DNA of 64,000 bases, taken from Palleniella muris. GTDB lineage: Bacteria > Bacteroidota > Bacteroidia > Bacteroidales > Bacteroidaceae. Shown one piece after another: positions 1 through 7,871 of this stretch (within the stretch, counting starts at the first letter, position 1; each line of letters opens with the position of its first letter). Both the position numbers and the translations under genes were made by a program. The stretch lies in NCBI RefSeq assembly GCF_004792655.1, contig NZ_SRZC01000004.1:1-64000 (forward strand). The letters are read 5' to 3'. The notes under the pieces are model-generated. The model saw only the letters and a list, made by a program, of their open reading frames with translations, ran no database searches and was not told the DNA's origin.

Positions 1-215
1 TTCATAGTCATGTTTGTTAAAAAATGTCTTAAATACAATTAGTTTAAACAACTTCAATAATAAAACGGTTCTTCTGCTTTTCGTATTAGTTGTTAAATCA
101 GAAAGGTGAATCTCGTTTTGCAGGAACAGTCTTTCTATGTTGGCGTACCGTCTCACTGTGTATAATTGCTTGATTTCTATGTATGTAGCTCCGTAATACT
201 TTGCATGGAAATGTA
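1..215. other. window start, no recognised gene
   Basis: AT-rich DNA. On the minus strand a frame (KYYGATYIEIKQLYTVRRYANIERLF) stays open to the window edge but has no clear start and no recognised family, so it is not called. Confidence 0.4.
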
Positions 216-434
216 TTACAGTTCCCTTTTCAATTCTTCATACAAGTCCACAGGTCCCAGATGCCAGTATTTTGTGTTTTCGGTTGACAGTTTTTTGTAG
301 AGTTTTGAATGATAAATACGGTTGATGGCATCCTTCAGACTGATGCCTTTATCTTCCACGAGCCATTCGGCAAGCCAACCTATTTTAATCGGCAAAATCA
401 GATACAGATTATCTTGTGTTATTTTAGCGTTCAT
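216..434 (-). CDS. small hypothetical protein (72 aa)
   Basis: An acidic/basic mixed 72-residue protein with the motif TKYWHLGPVDLY near its C-terminus and no signal peptide or membrane segment. Its ATG overlaps the end of the upstream gene (ends 431) by 4 bp, so the two are translationally coupled. The C-terminal WH-x-P-x-x-LY pattern resembles small proteins that sit in short multi-gene clusters with DUF3791 and DUF3990 proteins in gut anaerobes; this is a recollection, not a demonstrated homology. A toxin-antitoxin-like role is possible but unproven. Confidence 0.6.
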   Translation of the reverse strand: MNAKITQDNLYLILPIKIGWLAEWLVEDKGISLKDAINRIYHSKLYKKLSTENTKYWHLGPVDLYEELKREL

Positions 435-613
435 AATTTCATTTCGATTGATTCAACGAATTTAATGGCAGTTAATGACCTCTCCGTATGGAACAGATAT
501 TGATCCACAAGTTTATAGGTCTTCAATTCTTGAATGAGAGTAGGCATACTGATGATGCCTCTTTTCTTTGTTTTATGATTTGAAAACCGTACTGTAATCG
601 TTTGATTTACCAA
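431..613 (-). CDS. small hypothetical protein (60 aa)
   Basis: A 60-residue basic protein starting at ATG 613, with no recognisable domain. Its stop overlaps the start of the next gene in the arrangement ATGA, which argues that both are real and co-transcribed. The 22-bp repeat array at 638-703 lies just upstream. No function can be assigned. Confidence 0.5.
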   Translation of the reverse strand: MVNQTITVRFSNHKTKKRGIISMPTLIQELKTYKLVDQYLFHTERSLTAIKFVESIEMKL

Positions 614-812
614 TCCTATTGATTTACATTCTGAAAGGTAACGGTTTGCGGGGTAAAAGGTAACGATTTGTCACACAAATCGTTACCTTTTGTTGAGGTG
701 TTAGTATGGGGCTGATTTAGAGGTTGTTATGTGTAGGTATCATGATGATTGGGAATTGCAGTGTTTCTCATGTACAAGAGCACAGCAATTGGTTTGTTAG
801 GGATGGTGAAAT
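614..812. other. intergenic region with repeat array and weak hairpin
   Basis: This gap holds repeat array A (638-703). It also holds an imperfect hairpin at about 755-794, with arms AATTGCAGTG and CACAGCAATT, just downstream of the gene ending at 813. The hairpin lacks a clear U-run, so it is only a weak terminator candidate. Confidence 0.4.
638..703. repeat. 22-bp repeat array A (3 units plus partial)
   Basis: Three units of exactly 22 bp start at 638, 660 and 682, each opening GTAAC or GTTAC followed by TTTG or TTTTG at positions 8-11; a partial unit follows at 704. Within the array, 655-671 and 675-691 form a perfect 17-bp inverted repeat around a 3-nt loop. The same 22-bp periodic family occurs at 19713, 33555, 50291 and 62750. 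Confidence 0.85.
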
Positions 813-1673
813 TTATAAGATGATCTCCGCAATATAGTTGCGCTTCTTGCCGTCCTTGCCACGTTTGAGGAAGAGGATGAGGTGGATTTCTCGGTTCTCG
901 GTAAGGGTGTATGCGTTGGCGAGCGAGAGTTTGCCGTAGCCTTCCTTGGTTATCTCGCCTTCGGGAGTAGGGGTGATAGGCGAGAGAAGCTCATAGGCGA
1001 AATACTCTTTTTCAGTGTTGATGTATTTGATTTTTGCTTTCATTATGCCGAAAGCACGCCGGCCGTCGTGGTGGTTCTCAGGGGATAGGGCGACAGCGGT
1101 CTTGAAATTCCCCTTTTCCGGTATGACGGGAGCGAAGCGGACATAGCTGCCTACGGCGGGAGGGGTAGGCGGGTCGATTGCCACAAAATGGCGCGAGAGA
1201 GGGTCGAAGATGTGGTAATGCTTGTGCTTCGGGTCGTAGCGGTCGACATAGCCTATTGTTTTTTGCGATATGTCGATATGTTTCTGGCGGTATTCCCTGA
1301 CTGCTCTTTCTGCCCTTTCCCTGAGTGGAGCCACTGTCCTGCCGTTGGCGAGTGTGCGCCATTGCATGTCCTCCGTGCGCAGGTTTGCAGGGAATCCCCA
1401 CATTTTGAGGAATGCCGGCAGGTTGAATGTCTCGTGTACGGTAGACATTTTGAGTGCTGTGCCCAACACGCACGAATGGAGTAGTGAGGGATTGGCGAGT
1501 GGGATTTTCATGTACGATGCCAGCAGTGTGCGTGCTTCTTCGGAACTCATCTCCTTATAGTAGGCGTTTAGGTATCGGTAGATGTTCCATGCGGTGTCTG
1601 CCGGGTGCTGCACCGATGTGGACATTGATGCTATAAGTTCGTCCCAAGTAGGTATCTTGTTTTCGTTTTTCAT
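813..1673 (-). CDS. conserved hypothetical protein (286 aa)
   Basis: A 286-residue soluble protein without signal peptide. The N-terminal half is helical and acidic (residues 1-110), the middle is rich in Arg (RERAERAVREYRQ around 115-130), and the C-terminal half has a beta-rich look with Pro-rich linkers. I do not recognise a catalytic motif. It stands alone: the acyl-CoA synthetase gene upstream is on the same strand but 200 bp away with its own terminator. The antisense open frames here are shadows. Probably a Prevotella-restricted family. Confidence 0.75.
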   Translation of the reverse strand: MKNENKIPTWDELIASMSTSVQHPADTAWNIYRYLNAYYKEMSSEEARTLLASYMKIPLANPSLLHSCVLGTALKMSTVHETFNLPAFLKMWGFPANLRTEDMQWRTLANGRTVAPLRERAERAVREYRQKHIDISQKTIGYVDRYDPKHKHYHIFDPLSRHFVAIDPPTPPAVGSYVRFAPVIPEKGNFKTAVALSPENHHDGRRAFGIMKAKIKYINTEKEYFAYELLSPITPTPEGEITKEGYGKLSLANAYTLTENREIHLILFLKRGKDGKKRNYIAEIIL

Positions 1674-1837
1674 GTTAGGTGTAAGGTTTTTCTACGAGTA
1701 AGTAATCAAGATGTTCTTGCATCCGAGCAGTATTTCTCAAAGCAGAGGTCTCTCTAAGAATCCAAAGAACCCAAAGAATTTTGCCTTCTGAACACAATTA
1801 TACTTATGTAGTTTGTTGTAATATGTCGGAAACAATC

Positions 1838-1866
1838 AGGGCGCATTCCATGCCGGAACGCGCCCT
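1838..1866 (-). terminator. hairpin after acyl-CoA synthetase gene
   Basis: Arms GGGCGCGTTCC and GGAATGCGCCC pair over 11 bp (one G-U in RNA) around a 5-nt loop, 18 bp after the stop at 1884. No strong U-run follows, so it may act as a Rho-independent terminator of moderate strength or as an mRNA-end stabiliser. Confidence 0.6.
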
Positions 1867-1883
1867 AATAGCATTAAAAAGAA

Positions 1884-3581
1884 TCAGTTGTAGAGATACC
1901 TCTTTATTGATTTCTTAGGAGTCTTCTTGAATTCTGTCTCCATTAGTTCTATGGCGGAGAGCTTCTGGTAAGCAGGCTGTGTGGCGTTGAGCGTCTCACG
2001 GTTTTGCTCCATTATGCCTTTCAAAGCCTCATTGTCAATACCTTGCTTCTTTGCCTCGTCATAGTCAGGATAGACAAGACCCACGAGTTTCTCTCCTCGC
2101 TGCACGACAAGGCATTCGCTGACCATGCAGAGGCTTGACAGTGCATCCTCAATCTCCTCAGGATAAATGTTCTGTCCGTTGGCTCCGAGGAGCATGTTCT
2201 TTGAGCGTCCTTTGATGAAGATCTGTCCTTCGTCGTTCATGACGCCAAGGTCGCCGGTGTGATACCAGCCGTCGGTGAGTACTTCCTTTGTCGCTTCCTC
2301 GTTCTTGTAGTAGCCAAGCATGGTGTTGCATCCACGTGTGAGAATCTCGCCCGGAACGTTCTGAGGGTCGGTGGAGTCAATCATCACTTCCATGTGGTAT
2401 GCCGCACGTCCGCACGAGCCTATCGCACGGTCCTGCCAATCATCGTATGATATGATTGGCGCGCACTCTGTTGCACCGTAGCCCACTGTAATAGGGAAAC
2501 CGATGTCAGAGAGGAATTTCTCCACTTCCTGATTGAGAGCTGCGCCACCGACGATGATTTCGTAGAGATTTCCTCCGAAAGCCTCATAGACCTGCTCACG
2601 GATGCGTGCCTTGAGCTTTGTTCCTACGACGGGAGTCTTGAGGAGAGCTTTGACATGTGGTGCGGAAACTTTCGGCAGAACCTTCTTTTTGATGATTTTC
2701 TCTATGATGAGCGGCACGGCGATGATTATGCACGGCTTGATGTCGGCGAATGCCTGAGCCACGATGGCAGGTGAAGGCACGCGTGTCAAGTAATGGATAT
2801 GGCATCCTGCCGTGAACTCATAGATAAACTCGAACGCCATGCCGTACATGTGCGCCATAGGCAGTATGGAGATAGTCTTATAGCCCGGGCTGACATATTT
2901 GCCAAGCGCATTGTTGGCAAAGTCAAGGTTTCCCCACAGTGCACGGTAAGGAATCATGACGCCTTTTGAGAATCCTGTCGTTCCGGATGTGTAGTTTATC
3001 ATTGCAAGATCCTCGGAATCCGCCTCACGGAAATAAGAGACATGCTCTTTGCGGAAATATTTCGGGAATTTCTTTCCGAACAGTTCGTTGAGATGTTCTC
3101 GGGCGTAAGTCAGTTTTTCCGTGCGTGACTCCATTATGGAGAAGTCAGGAATGTTGATGATACCTGCCAGAGCCGGCATTTCCGAAGGTGTGATGCTCTT
3201 TGCCACAACGTCACCTACGAAGAGCAGTTTTGCATCAGAGTGGTTGACGATGTTGTGGATTTGCTCCGGTGTGAACTCATGCAGTATAGGCACCACAATA
3301 GCCCCATAGGTCATTGTCGCGAGGAATGCCACAGCCCAATGGCTCATGTTCCTGCCACAGATTGCCACCTTGTCGCCGGGTTTCACTCCGCTGTTTTCGA
3401 AGAGGATATGCATTTTCTCTATCTTTCTTGCCACATCCTTGTATTGGAGTGTTGCACCCTGATAGTCTGTGAGCGCATTAAGGTCCCAATGGTCTATTAT
3501 GGACTTCTCTATGTATGCATTGAAACTTGGAATCTCAGCAGGGATGCTGAGTCTTTCCATGGTTGTTTTATCTAATTTCAT
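1884..3581 (-). CDS. AMP-dependent long-chain acyl-CoA synthetase
   Basis: An ATP-dependent acyl-adenylate and acyl-CoA forming enzyme of the ANL superfamily. The P-loop-like A3 motif reads YTSGTTGFSKGV near residue 205. Downstream come GYGATECAP (A5), GWYHTGDLG (A7) and IKGRSKNMLLGANGQNIYPEEIE (A8/hinge); near the C-terminus is FKKTPKKSIKRYLY, with the expected A10 lysine region. The length of about 565 residues fits FadD-like enzymes. I prefer ATG 3581 (MKLDKTTMERL) over the TTG seven codons upstream. It probably activates fatty acids for phospholipid or lipid A use, since Bacteroidales rarely do beta-oxidation. It is a single-gene unit with a hairpin after its stop. Confidence 0.9.
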   Translation of the reverse strand: MKLDKTTMERLSIPAEIPSFNAYIEKSIIDHWDLNALTDYQGATLQYKDVARKIEKMHILFENSGVKPGDKVAICGRNMSHWAVAFLATMTYGAIVVPILHEFTPEQIHNIVNHSDAKLLFVGDVVAKSITPSEMPALAGIINIPDFSIMESRTEKLTYAREHLNELFGKKFPKYFRKEHVSYFREADSEDLAMINYTSGTTGFSKGVMIPYRALWGNLDFANNALGKYVSPGYKTISILPMAHMYGMAFEFIYEFTAGCHIHYLTRVPSPAIVAQAFADIKPCIIIAVPLIIEKIIKKKVLPKVSAPHVKALLKTPVVGTKLKARIREQVYEAFGGNLYEIIVGGAALNQEVEKFLSDIGFPITVGYGATECAPIISYDDWQDRAIGSCGRAAYHMEVMIDSTDPQNVPGEILTRGCNTMLGYYKNEEATKEVLTDGWYHTGDLGVMNDEGQIFIKGRSKNMLLGANGQNIYPEEIEDALSSLCMVSECLVVQRGEKLVGLVYPDYDEAKKQGIDNEALKGIMEQNRETLNATQPAYQKLSAIELMETEFKKTPKKSIKRYLYN

Positions 3582-3782
3582 AACTGTGTGTTTTTTGCAC
3601 AAAATGCATGTTCAGTGTGCAAAATTAGCTCTTTTTCTGCATATTAGCAAGAAAAATCAATGTAAAATTGTATAATGATGCAAAATAACGTTGATTATTG
3701 CTCATTGTATTTGTTTTGTGCAGCAGAAAATTTGATGTATAATAAAAAAACAGATGTAAAACATTAGAAATCAGCGTTGAAG

Positions 3783-3814
3783 TTTTCACATGTTGGAAGA
3801 ATGTGCTACCTTTG
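3783..3814 (+). promoter_or_regulatory. Bacteroidetes-type promoter for lytic transglycosylase
   Basis: A -7 element TACCTTTG at 3807-3814 is preceded by a T-rich -33 region (TTTTC at 3783-3787) at about 19 bp. The ATG it serves lies about 250 bp downstream, so the transcript would have an unusually long leader. Confidence 0.55.
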
Positions 3815-3820
3815 CCGAAC

Positions 3821-3935
3821 GAAAAGGTGGGATGTCCGGGATTCTTCTGCCGGTCAATGACTGAAAGAAGAGGATGTCCCTCAGTATTAATTGATGCTTA
3901 GAGTTGTTAACTTCCGTACTAAACACCTTATTCTA
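3821..3935 (+). ncRNA. candidate structured leader or small RNA
   Basis: The RNA start predicted from the promoter at 3807-3814 is followed by nested pairings: AAGGTG (3824-3829) with CACCTT (3924-3929), GGGA (3829-3832) with TCCC (3877-3880), and TCTTCT (3843-3848) with AGAAGA (3866-3871). The result is a long bulged hairpin closed by a terminal stem, then an AU-rich tract. It could be a leader regulating the transglycosylase gene or an independent small RNA. No known RNA family was recognised with confidence. Confidence 0.3.
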
Positions 3936-4066
3936 TATTATAATAGAGTGGATGAGAATTCAAGGGTAAAAGTAATATAGTCAATATACGGATGCTCATA
4001 TCCCAGAGTATAACGGTTCGCGGATGGACGTGATGTCGTTTCCAAAGCATCAGAAACCGATAAATA

Positions 4067-4483
4067 ATGAAATTCAATTTTGTAAAGAGTGTATTATTAT
4101 CAGTAGTATTATTATTTACAACAGTGCCAACATCCGCCAATGAGGCATTTGACTGGGAACCGGTCATGGATGCAATCATTCATGTGGAGAGTGAAGGAAA
4201 CCCAAAGGCGGTGAACGGTTTGTCTTGTGGTGCGATGCAGATTAATCCGATATTGGTGAAAGACTGCAACAAGATTCTCAAGGCACGCAACTCCAAGAAG
4301 CGTTACACCCTTAAAGACCGCTTCTCCGTGGAGAAGTCAAAGGAGATGTTCCTGCTCATACAGAGCCATTACAACAAGGACAACAACGTGGAGAAAGCCA
4401 TCAGGGCATGGAACGGAGGAGTGAACTACCGAGTGAAGAGTACCAACAGGTACTACAAGAAAGTCCTCGCTGCAATGAAGTGA
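4067..4483 (+). CDS. secreted lytic transglycosylase-like protein (SLT fold)
   Basis: A 138-residue protein with a Sec signal peptide (MKFNFVKSVLLSVVLLFTTVPTSA). The mature part is a compact goose-lysozyme-like domain: catalytic Glu41 in HVESEGNP, the substrate motif GAMQIN near residue 64, and AIRAWNGG with YYKKVL near the C-terminus. It should cleave peptidoglycan glycan strands in the periplasm with 1,6-anhydro product formation. It is close to a minimal SLT domain with no binding module. It is transcribed alone, from a promoter about 250 bp upstream, and ends at a strong bidirectional terminator. The family call is sure; its physiological role is not. Confidence 0.85.
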   Translation: MKFNFVKSVLLSVVLLFTTVPTSANEAFDWEPVMDAIIHVESEGNPKAVNGLSCGAMQINPILVKDCNKILKARNSKKRYTLKDRFSVEKSKEMFLLIQSHYNKDNNVEKAIRAWNGGVNYRVKSTNRYYKKVLAAMK

Positions 4484-4590
4484 CATGTGGGATTATTCCG
4501 GCTTCCATGATGTCTCGTGGAGGCAAGACAGAAAGCATTTGTTGACAGAAACTTGCATTCTGAAGCACAAGAAACGGTTCTTATTGAAAT

Positions 4591-4638
4591 AAAAGATGCG
4601 CCAAATTTGCACAATGCTGCAAGTTTGGCGCGTCTTTT
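4591..4638. terminator. bidirectional terminator between convergent genes
   Basis: Arms AAAAGATGCGCCAAATTTGC and the complementary GCAAGTTTGGCGCGTCTTTT pair almost perfectly around a short loop. They have A-runs and T-runs on both sides, so the element can stop transcription from both the transglycosylase (+) and the lipoprotein gene (-). Confidence 0.85.
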
Positions 4639-4680
4639 ATTATGCAGTGACAGACAGGAAAGTTTGAGTCTAAGTGGAAA

Positions 4681-5646
4681 TTAAAAGTAATATCTCAGTC
4701 CTGCCATGACACTTATGCGCTGAATGCCGTAGGCCTCGTTCTTATCCATGTAATAATCTGCCTCGTCCGGATTGCTGAACCTTGATGTGACAGCATTCAC
4801 ATTCAAACCGATGCCAAAGTGCTTGGAGATGCAGTAATCAACTCCTATGCGCCCCATCACGCCAAAGCCATTATGGATATAGTCACCGTTCTCACTGTAT
4901 CGCGCATATCCAAGACCAAGTGAATACTCGAAACGCCATTTGTCAGAAGGCTTCTGCATAAAAACAAAACTTGGACCTATATAAGCCAATGTGATGTCAT
5001 AATTCCCTGAATATGAGTCTCCCATATCATCAAAAGATGTCTGATAATATGCGAAATCTATGCCGAATCCTATGCCTTTCTTCCAGAAATGCTCATAGTT
5101 TATCATTCCCTCAATGCCCGATTTGCTTTTGTAAGTACGGTTAGGCGTATAAAGATTGGATGTAATCCACGAAGGTCCGAAATTCACCATAAGAACGTTT
5201 CCTGACATGTCAATGTTCGTTCGGGACTGCAACGCCTTTCTGTTGTAATCATCCACCCTTGCCTTTGTCTCTGCCACATGACCGGCGGCAGCGGTGGTGT
5301 CATCGGTTTTAAGAATTGTACCCCATAGACGGTGGCAGGTGCTCCTCATGTCCGGATACCTGTGTTCTGTGAGTTTCAGGATGTTTCCGCCCGCTTCTGC
5401 CGTCTTGCTCTTTGCGATGCCAAGCATCCTGTCCAGCCCGCAGTCAGTGGTAAATCCTCTGTCCTTCACTTGAATGGTGCCCAGTTCTTCCGCTTTGACG
5501 TTTACACTGTCATAGACTTCATACACAACCACATCCTCGGCATTGGTAGCCGGATATGTCTTTGCGATGTCTGTGACAACTTTTGGTGAGCATGATGAAA
5601 GGAGTGCAATACTCATCATCATGTAGACGCATTTTCTTATATTCAT
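4681..5646 (-). CDS. lipoprotein with C-terminal outer-membrane barrel-like domain
   Basis: A 321-residue protein with a lipoprotein signal (MMSIALLSSC, Cys20). Residues about 35-105 form a small domain with two conserved-looking cysteines (TDCGLDRML and STCHRLWG) and a Gly-rich NILKL stretch. Residues about 145-321 look like an eight-stranded outer-membrane barrel: alternating hydrophobic strands and a final aromatic residue (GLRYYF). The role is unknown; an envelope stress sensor or structural lipoprotein is possible. Its upstream region contains two 66-bp tandem copies carrying promoter-like boxes. Confidence 0.65.
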   Translation of the reverse strand: MNIRKCVYMMMSIALLSSCSPKVVTDIAKTYPATNAEDVVVYEVYDSVNVKAEELGTIQVKDRGFTTDCGLDRMLGIAKSKTAEAGGNILKLTEHRYPDMRSTCHRLWGTILKTDDTTAAAGHVAETKARVDDYNRKALQSRTNIDMSGNVLMVNFGPSWITSNLYTPNRTYKSKSGIEGMINYEHFWKKGIGFGIDFAYYQTSFDDMGDSYSGNYDITLAYIGPSFVFMQKPSDKWRFEYSLGLGYARYSENGDYIHNGFGVMGRIGVDYCISKHFGIGLNVNAVTSRFSNPDEADYYMDKNEAYGIQRISVMAGLRYYF

Positions 5647-5666
5647 AGTTCTTTAGCAAATAAACG

Positions 5667-5798
5667 ATGCAAAGATAATGCAAACCGAATGCAGTAGAGC
5701 TTGCTCTGAATTGCTGAGGTGCAGCTTATCTTATGCAAAGATAATGCAAACCGAATGCAGTAGAGCTTGCTCTGAATTGCTGAGGTGCAGCTTATCTT
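5667..5798. repeat. 66-bp tandem direct repeat with promoter-like boxes
   Basis: Two copies that look identical, 5667-5732 and 5733-5798, followed by the first 8 bp of a third. Read on the minus strand, each copy border has TATCTTTG, and the distal end has TACCTTTG (minus strand of 5802-5809). Three -7-like boxes therefore stand 66 bp apart upstream of the lipoprotein gene that starts at 5646. Confidence 0.9.
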
Positions 5799-6023
5799 AT
5801 GCAAAGGTACTAAAATTTTAATAAAATTGACAACAAAACAAAAAAATATATTGCATCCTCCCACATATTTTTTTATTTATAAAGTGCGATATGAGTCGTT
5901 GATGGTTCCGGCAGGATTCTTAGACTGTGATTATGATACACAGCAACTTTGTATTGTAAATCAAACGCTTTATCCACAATTTCTTTTGAAAATCTGTAAT
6001 AAAGCATAAAAAGGCCATGTCAA

Positions 6024-6055
6024 TTTGTCTGTTTCGGTAATTGGCGTTATTTTTG
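6024..6055 (+). promoter_or_regulatory. promoter of lemA-htpX
   Basis: TTTG at 6024-6027 and TATTTTTG at 6048-6055 are separated by 20 bp, matching the Bacteroidetes sigma-ABfr pattern. lemA starts 90 bp downstream. Confidence 0.7.
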
Positions 6056-6144
6056 CATGTTAGATAGTGTGCGCACCTTCCAGCATGTCATATTTTAGTG
6101 TTGGGAGGGCAAAACAAACATGAACTAACAAAAAACAAGAAAAT

Positions 6145-6708
6145 ATGGTTACAACAATCGTTATTATCGCCGTCGTGGTACTGATAGTACTTTGGGTGAT
6201 TTCTATCTACAACAACCTCGTGCGCTTGCGCAACAACCGTGAAAACGCTTTCGGCAACATCGATGTCCAGCTGAAACAGCGTTATGACCTCGTGCCACAG
6301 CTTGTGGCGACAGTCAAAGGCTATGCCAAGCATGAGAAGGAACTCCTTGAGGCTGTGACAGCAGCACGTTCGGCTTGCATGACAGCTGCAAGCATGAACG
6401 ACAAGATTGCTGCGGACAATCTGCTCTCCAGTGCTCTTTCCGGTCTTAAGGTTTCTGTTGAGGCTTATCCAGAGTTGAAAGCTAATCAGAACTTCCTGCA
6501 GCTGCAGACAGAGTTGTCTGACATAGAGAACAAGCTCGCTGCGACACGCCGCTTCTTCAATTCTACGACACGTGAGTTGAACAATGCCGTACAGACATTC
6601 CCGGGAAATATCCTTGCCGGCATGTTCGGATTCCGGAAAGAGCCGATGTTTGAAGTGGTACCGGCAGAGCGTGCAGCAGTGGAGAAGGCACCGGAGATAA
6701 ACTTTTAA
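6145..6708 (+). CDS. lemA: LemA family protein
   Basis: A 187-residue inner-membrane protein. A single N-terminal transmembrane helix (residues 2-20) is followed by the typical LemA coiled, helical body: YNNLVRLRNNRENAFGNIDVQLKQRYDLVPQLV, then LQTELSDIENKLAATRRFFNSTTRELNNAVQTFPGN. The family adopts a four-helix bundle of unknown biochemical function and is often paired with M48 proteases. It forms an operon with htpX (25-bp gap), which supports a shared membrane quality-control role. Confidence 0.93.
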   Translation: MVTTIVIIAVVVLIVLWVISIYNNLVRLRNNRENAFGNIDVQLKQRYDLVPQLVATVKGYAKHEKELLEAVTAARSACMTAASMNDKIAADNLLSSALSGLKVSVEAYPELKANQNFLQLQTELSDIENKLAATRRFFNSTTRELNNAVQTFPGNILAGMFGFRKEPMFEVVPAERAAVEKAPEINF

Positions 6709-6733
6709 GTAGAACCGCCGTACTGTAAAATAT

Positions 6734-7741
6734 ATGAAATATGTCGGGATGCATACCCAGCAGTCGAGGAACAACATGATGAGCATAATCCTTCTCATCA
6801 TGTTTCCTGTCATCCTGCTTGGCATGGTGTGGGTGTTCCTTGCTCTGGTGAATTATTTTGGAGGCGGATATTACAATCAGTATGGTGAACTTGTGCACAC
6901 TCTTGACGCTGATGCGGTAAATCATTATTTCCTCCGGACTCTCCCATGGGTGGTTGGTGGAGTGGGAATTTGGTTTGCCATAGCCTATTTCGGTAACACC
7001 GCCATGATTCGTTCCGCTATGGGGGCACGTCCTTTGGAGCGCCGTGAGAATCCTCGTGTGTATAACATTGTGGAGAATCTCACCATGGCTTGCGGTATGG
7101 AGATGCCGAAGGTGAATGTCATTGATGACCCTCAGCTCAATGCTTTCGCATCAGGAATAGACAGCAAGTCCTACACAGTCACGGTGACGACGGGACTTCT
7201 TGACCTGCTTGACGATGATGAGCTTGCCGGAGTGATTGGTCACGAACTGACCCATATCCGCAACCACGACACTCGCCTGCTTGTCATCAGCATTGTCTTT
7301 GTGGGCATCATCTCCACAGTCATGGGCATGGTCTACAACATGTTCTACCACATGCTGTGGTTCGGTGGTGGCAGTCGCAGCAGCCGCGATGACGAGAAAG
7401 GCAACGGACTGTCGATGATGGCAGTGATGCTGATAGGTCTTTTCTGCTGTGCGATAGCTTATTTGTTCACAATGATGACACGTTTTGCCATTTCCAGAAA
7501 GCGTGAATACATGGCAGACGCCGGTGGTGCAGAGCTTTGCGGCAATCCGCTTGCCCTCGCTTCCGCACTCAGGAAAATCTCCGGTGACCCGGGTTTGGGA
7601 GAGACCGGACGTGACGATGTGGCACAGATGTTCATAATTCGTCCTGAGATGGCTTTGTCAGGTTTCAGTTCATTCATGGGAAATTTATTCTCCACACACC
7701 CTGACACAGCGAAGAGAATAAAGATTCTGGAACAATTCTGA
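6734..7741 (+). CDS. htpX: HtpX-like M48 membrane metalloprotease
   Basis: A 335-residue membrane protease. Two N-terminal membrane helices (about 17-40 and 73-90) precede the zinc motif HELTH at residues 170-174, a further hydrophobic hairpin follows (about 185-250), and the third zinc ligand is expected in the KREYMADAGGAEL segment near 256. It should degrade misfolded membrane proteins on the cytoplasmic side. It is translated 25 bp after lemA. An in-frame ATG at 6749 is an alternative start. A hairpin and T-run follow the stop. Confidence 0.92.
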   Translation: MKYVGMHTQQSRNNMMSIILLIMFPVILLGMVWVFLALVNYFGGGYYNQYGELVHTLDADAVNHYFLRTLPWVVGGVGIWFAIAYFGNTAMIRSAMGARPLERRENPRVYNIVENLTMACGMEMPKVNVIDDPQLNAFASGIDSKSYTVTVTTGLLDLLDDDELAGVIGHELTHIRNHDTRLLVISIVFVGIISTVMGMVYNMFYHMLWFGGGSRSSRDDEKGNGLSMMAVMLIGLFCCAIAYLFTMMTRFAISRKREYMADAGGAELCGNPLALASALRKISGDPGLGETGRDDVAQMFIIRPEMALSGFSSFMGNLFSTHPDTAKRIKILEQF

Positions 7742-7768
7742 TAAGGTATTTTGTCTTTTAAGCATAAT

Positions 7769-7839
7769 ATACGGCTTATATGTAATAGCCTGTGGTGTAA
7801 TTACAATACAGACAATTATATGTAAGCCGTATGTTTTTA
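7769..7839 (+). terminator. terminator-like inverted repeat after htpX
   Basis: Arms ATACGGCTTATATGTAAT (7769-7786) and ATTATATGTAAGCCGTAT (7815-7832) are inverted with two mismatches over 18 bp. They are followed by GTTTTTAT. Confidence 0.7.
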
Positions 7840-7871
7840 TAAGCAGTTCTGTGAGAGAGTTTGTTTCTTAA

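Noticed and set aside
638..703. Possible CRISPR arrays at the 22-bp repeats and at 5667-5798
   Set aside because: The units are directly adjacent without spacers, and no cas gene is present.
755..794. Hairpin after the gene at 813 as a terminator
   Set aside because: One mismatch in the arms and no U-run; mentioned only as a weak candidate.
5643..5864. Minus-strand frame across the 66-bp repeats encoding a repeated peptide
   Set aside because: The repeat is a multiple of three, so an open frame is expected; there is no start signal, and the region is promoter DNA.
6088..6825. Minus-strand frame of 245 codons across lemA
   Set aside because: Antisense to lemA-htpX, Cys- and His-rich composition typical of shadows.
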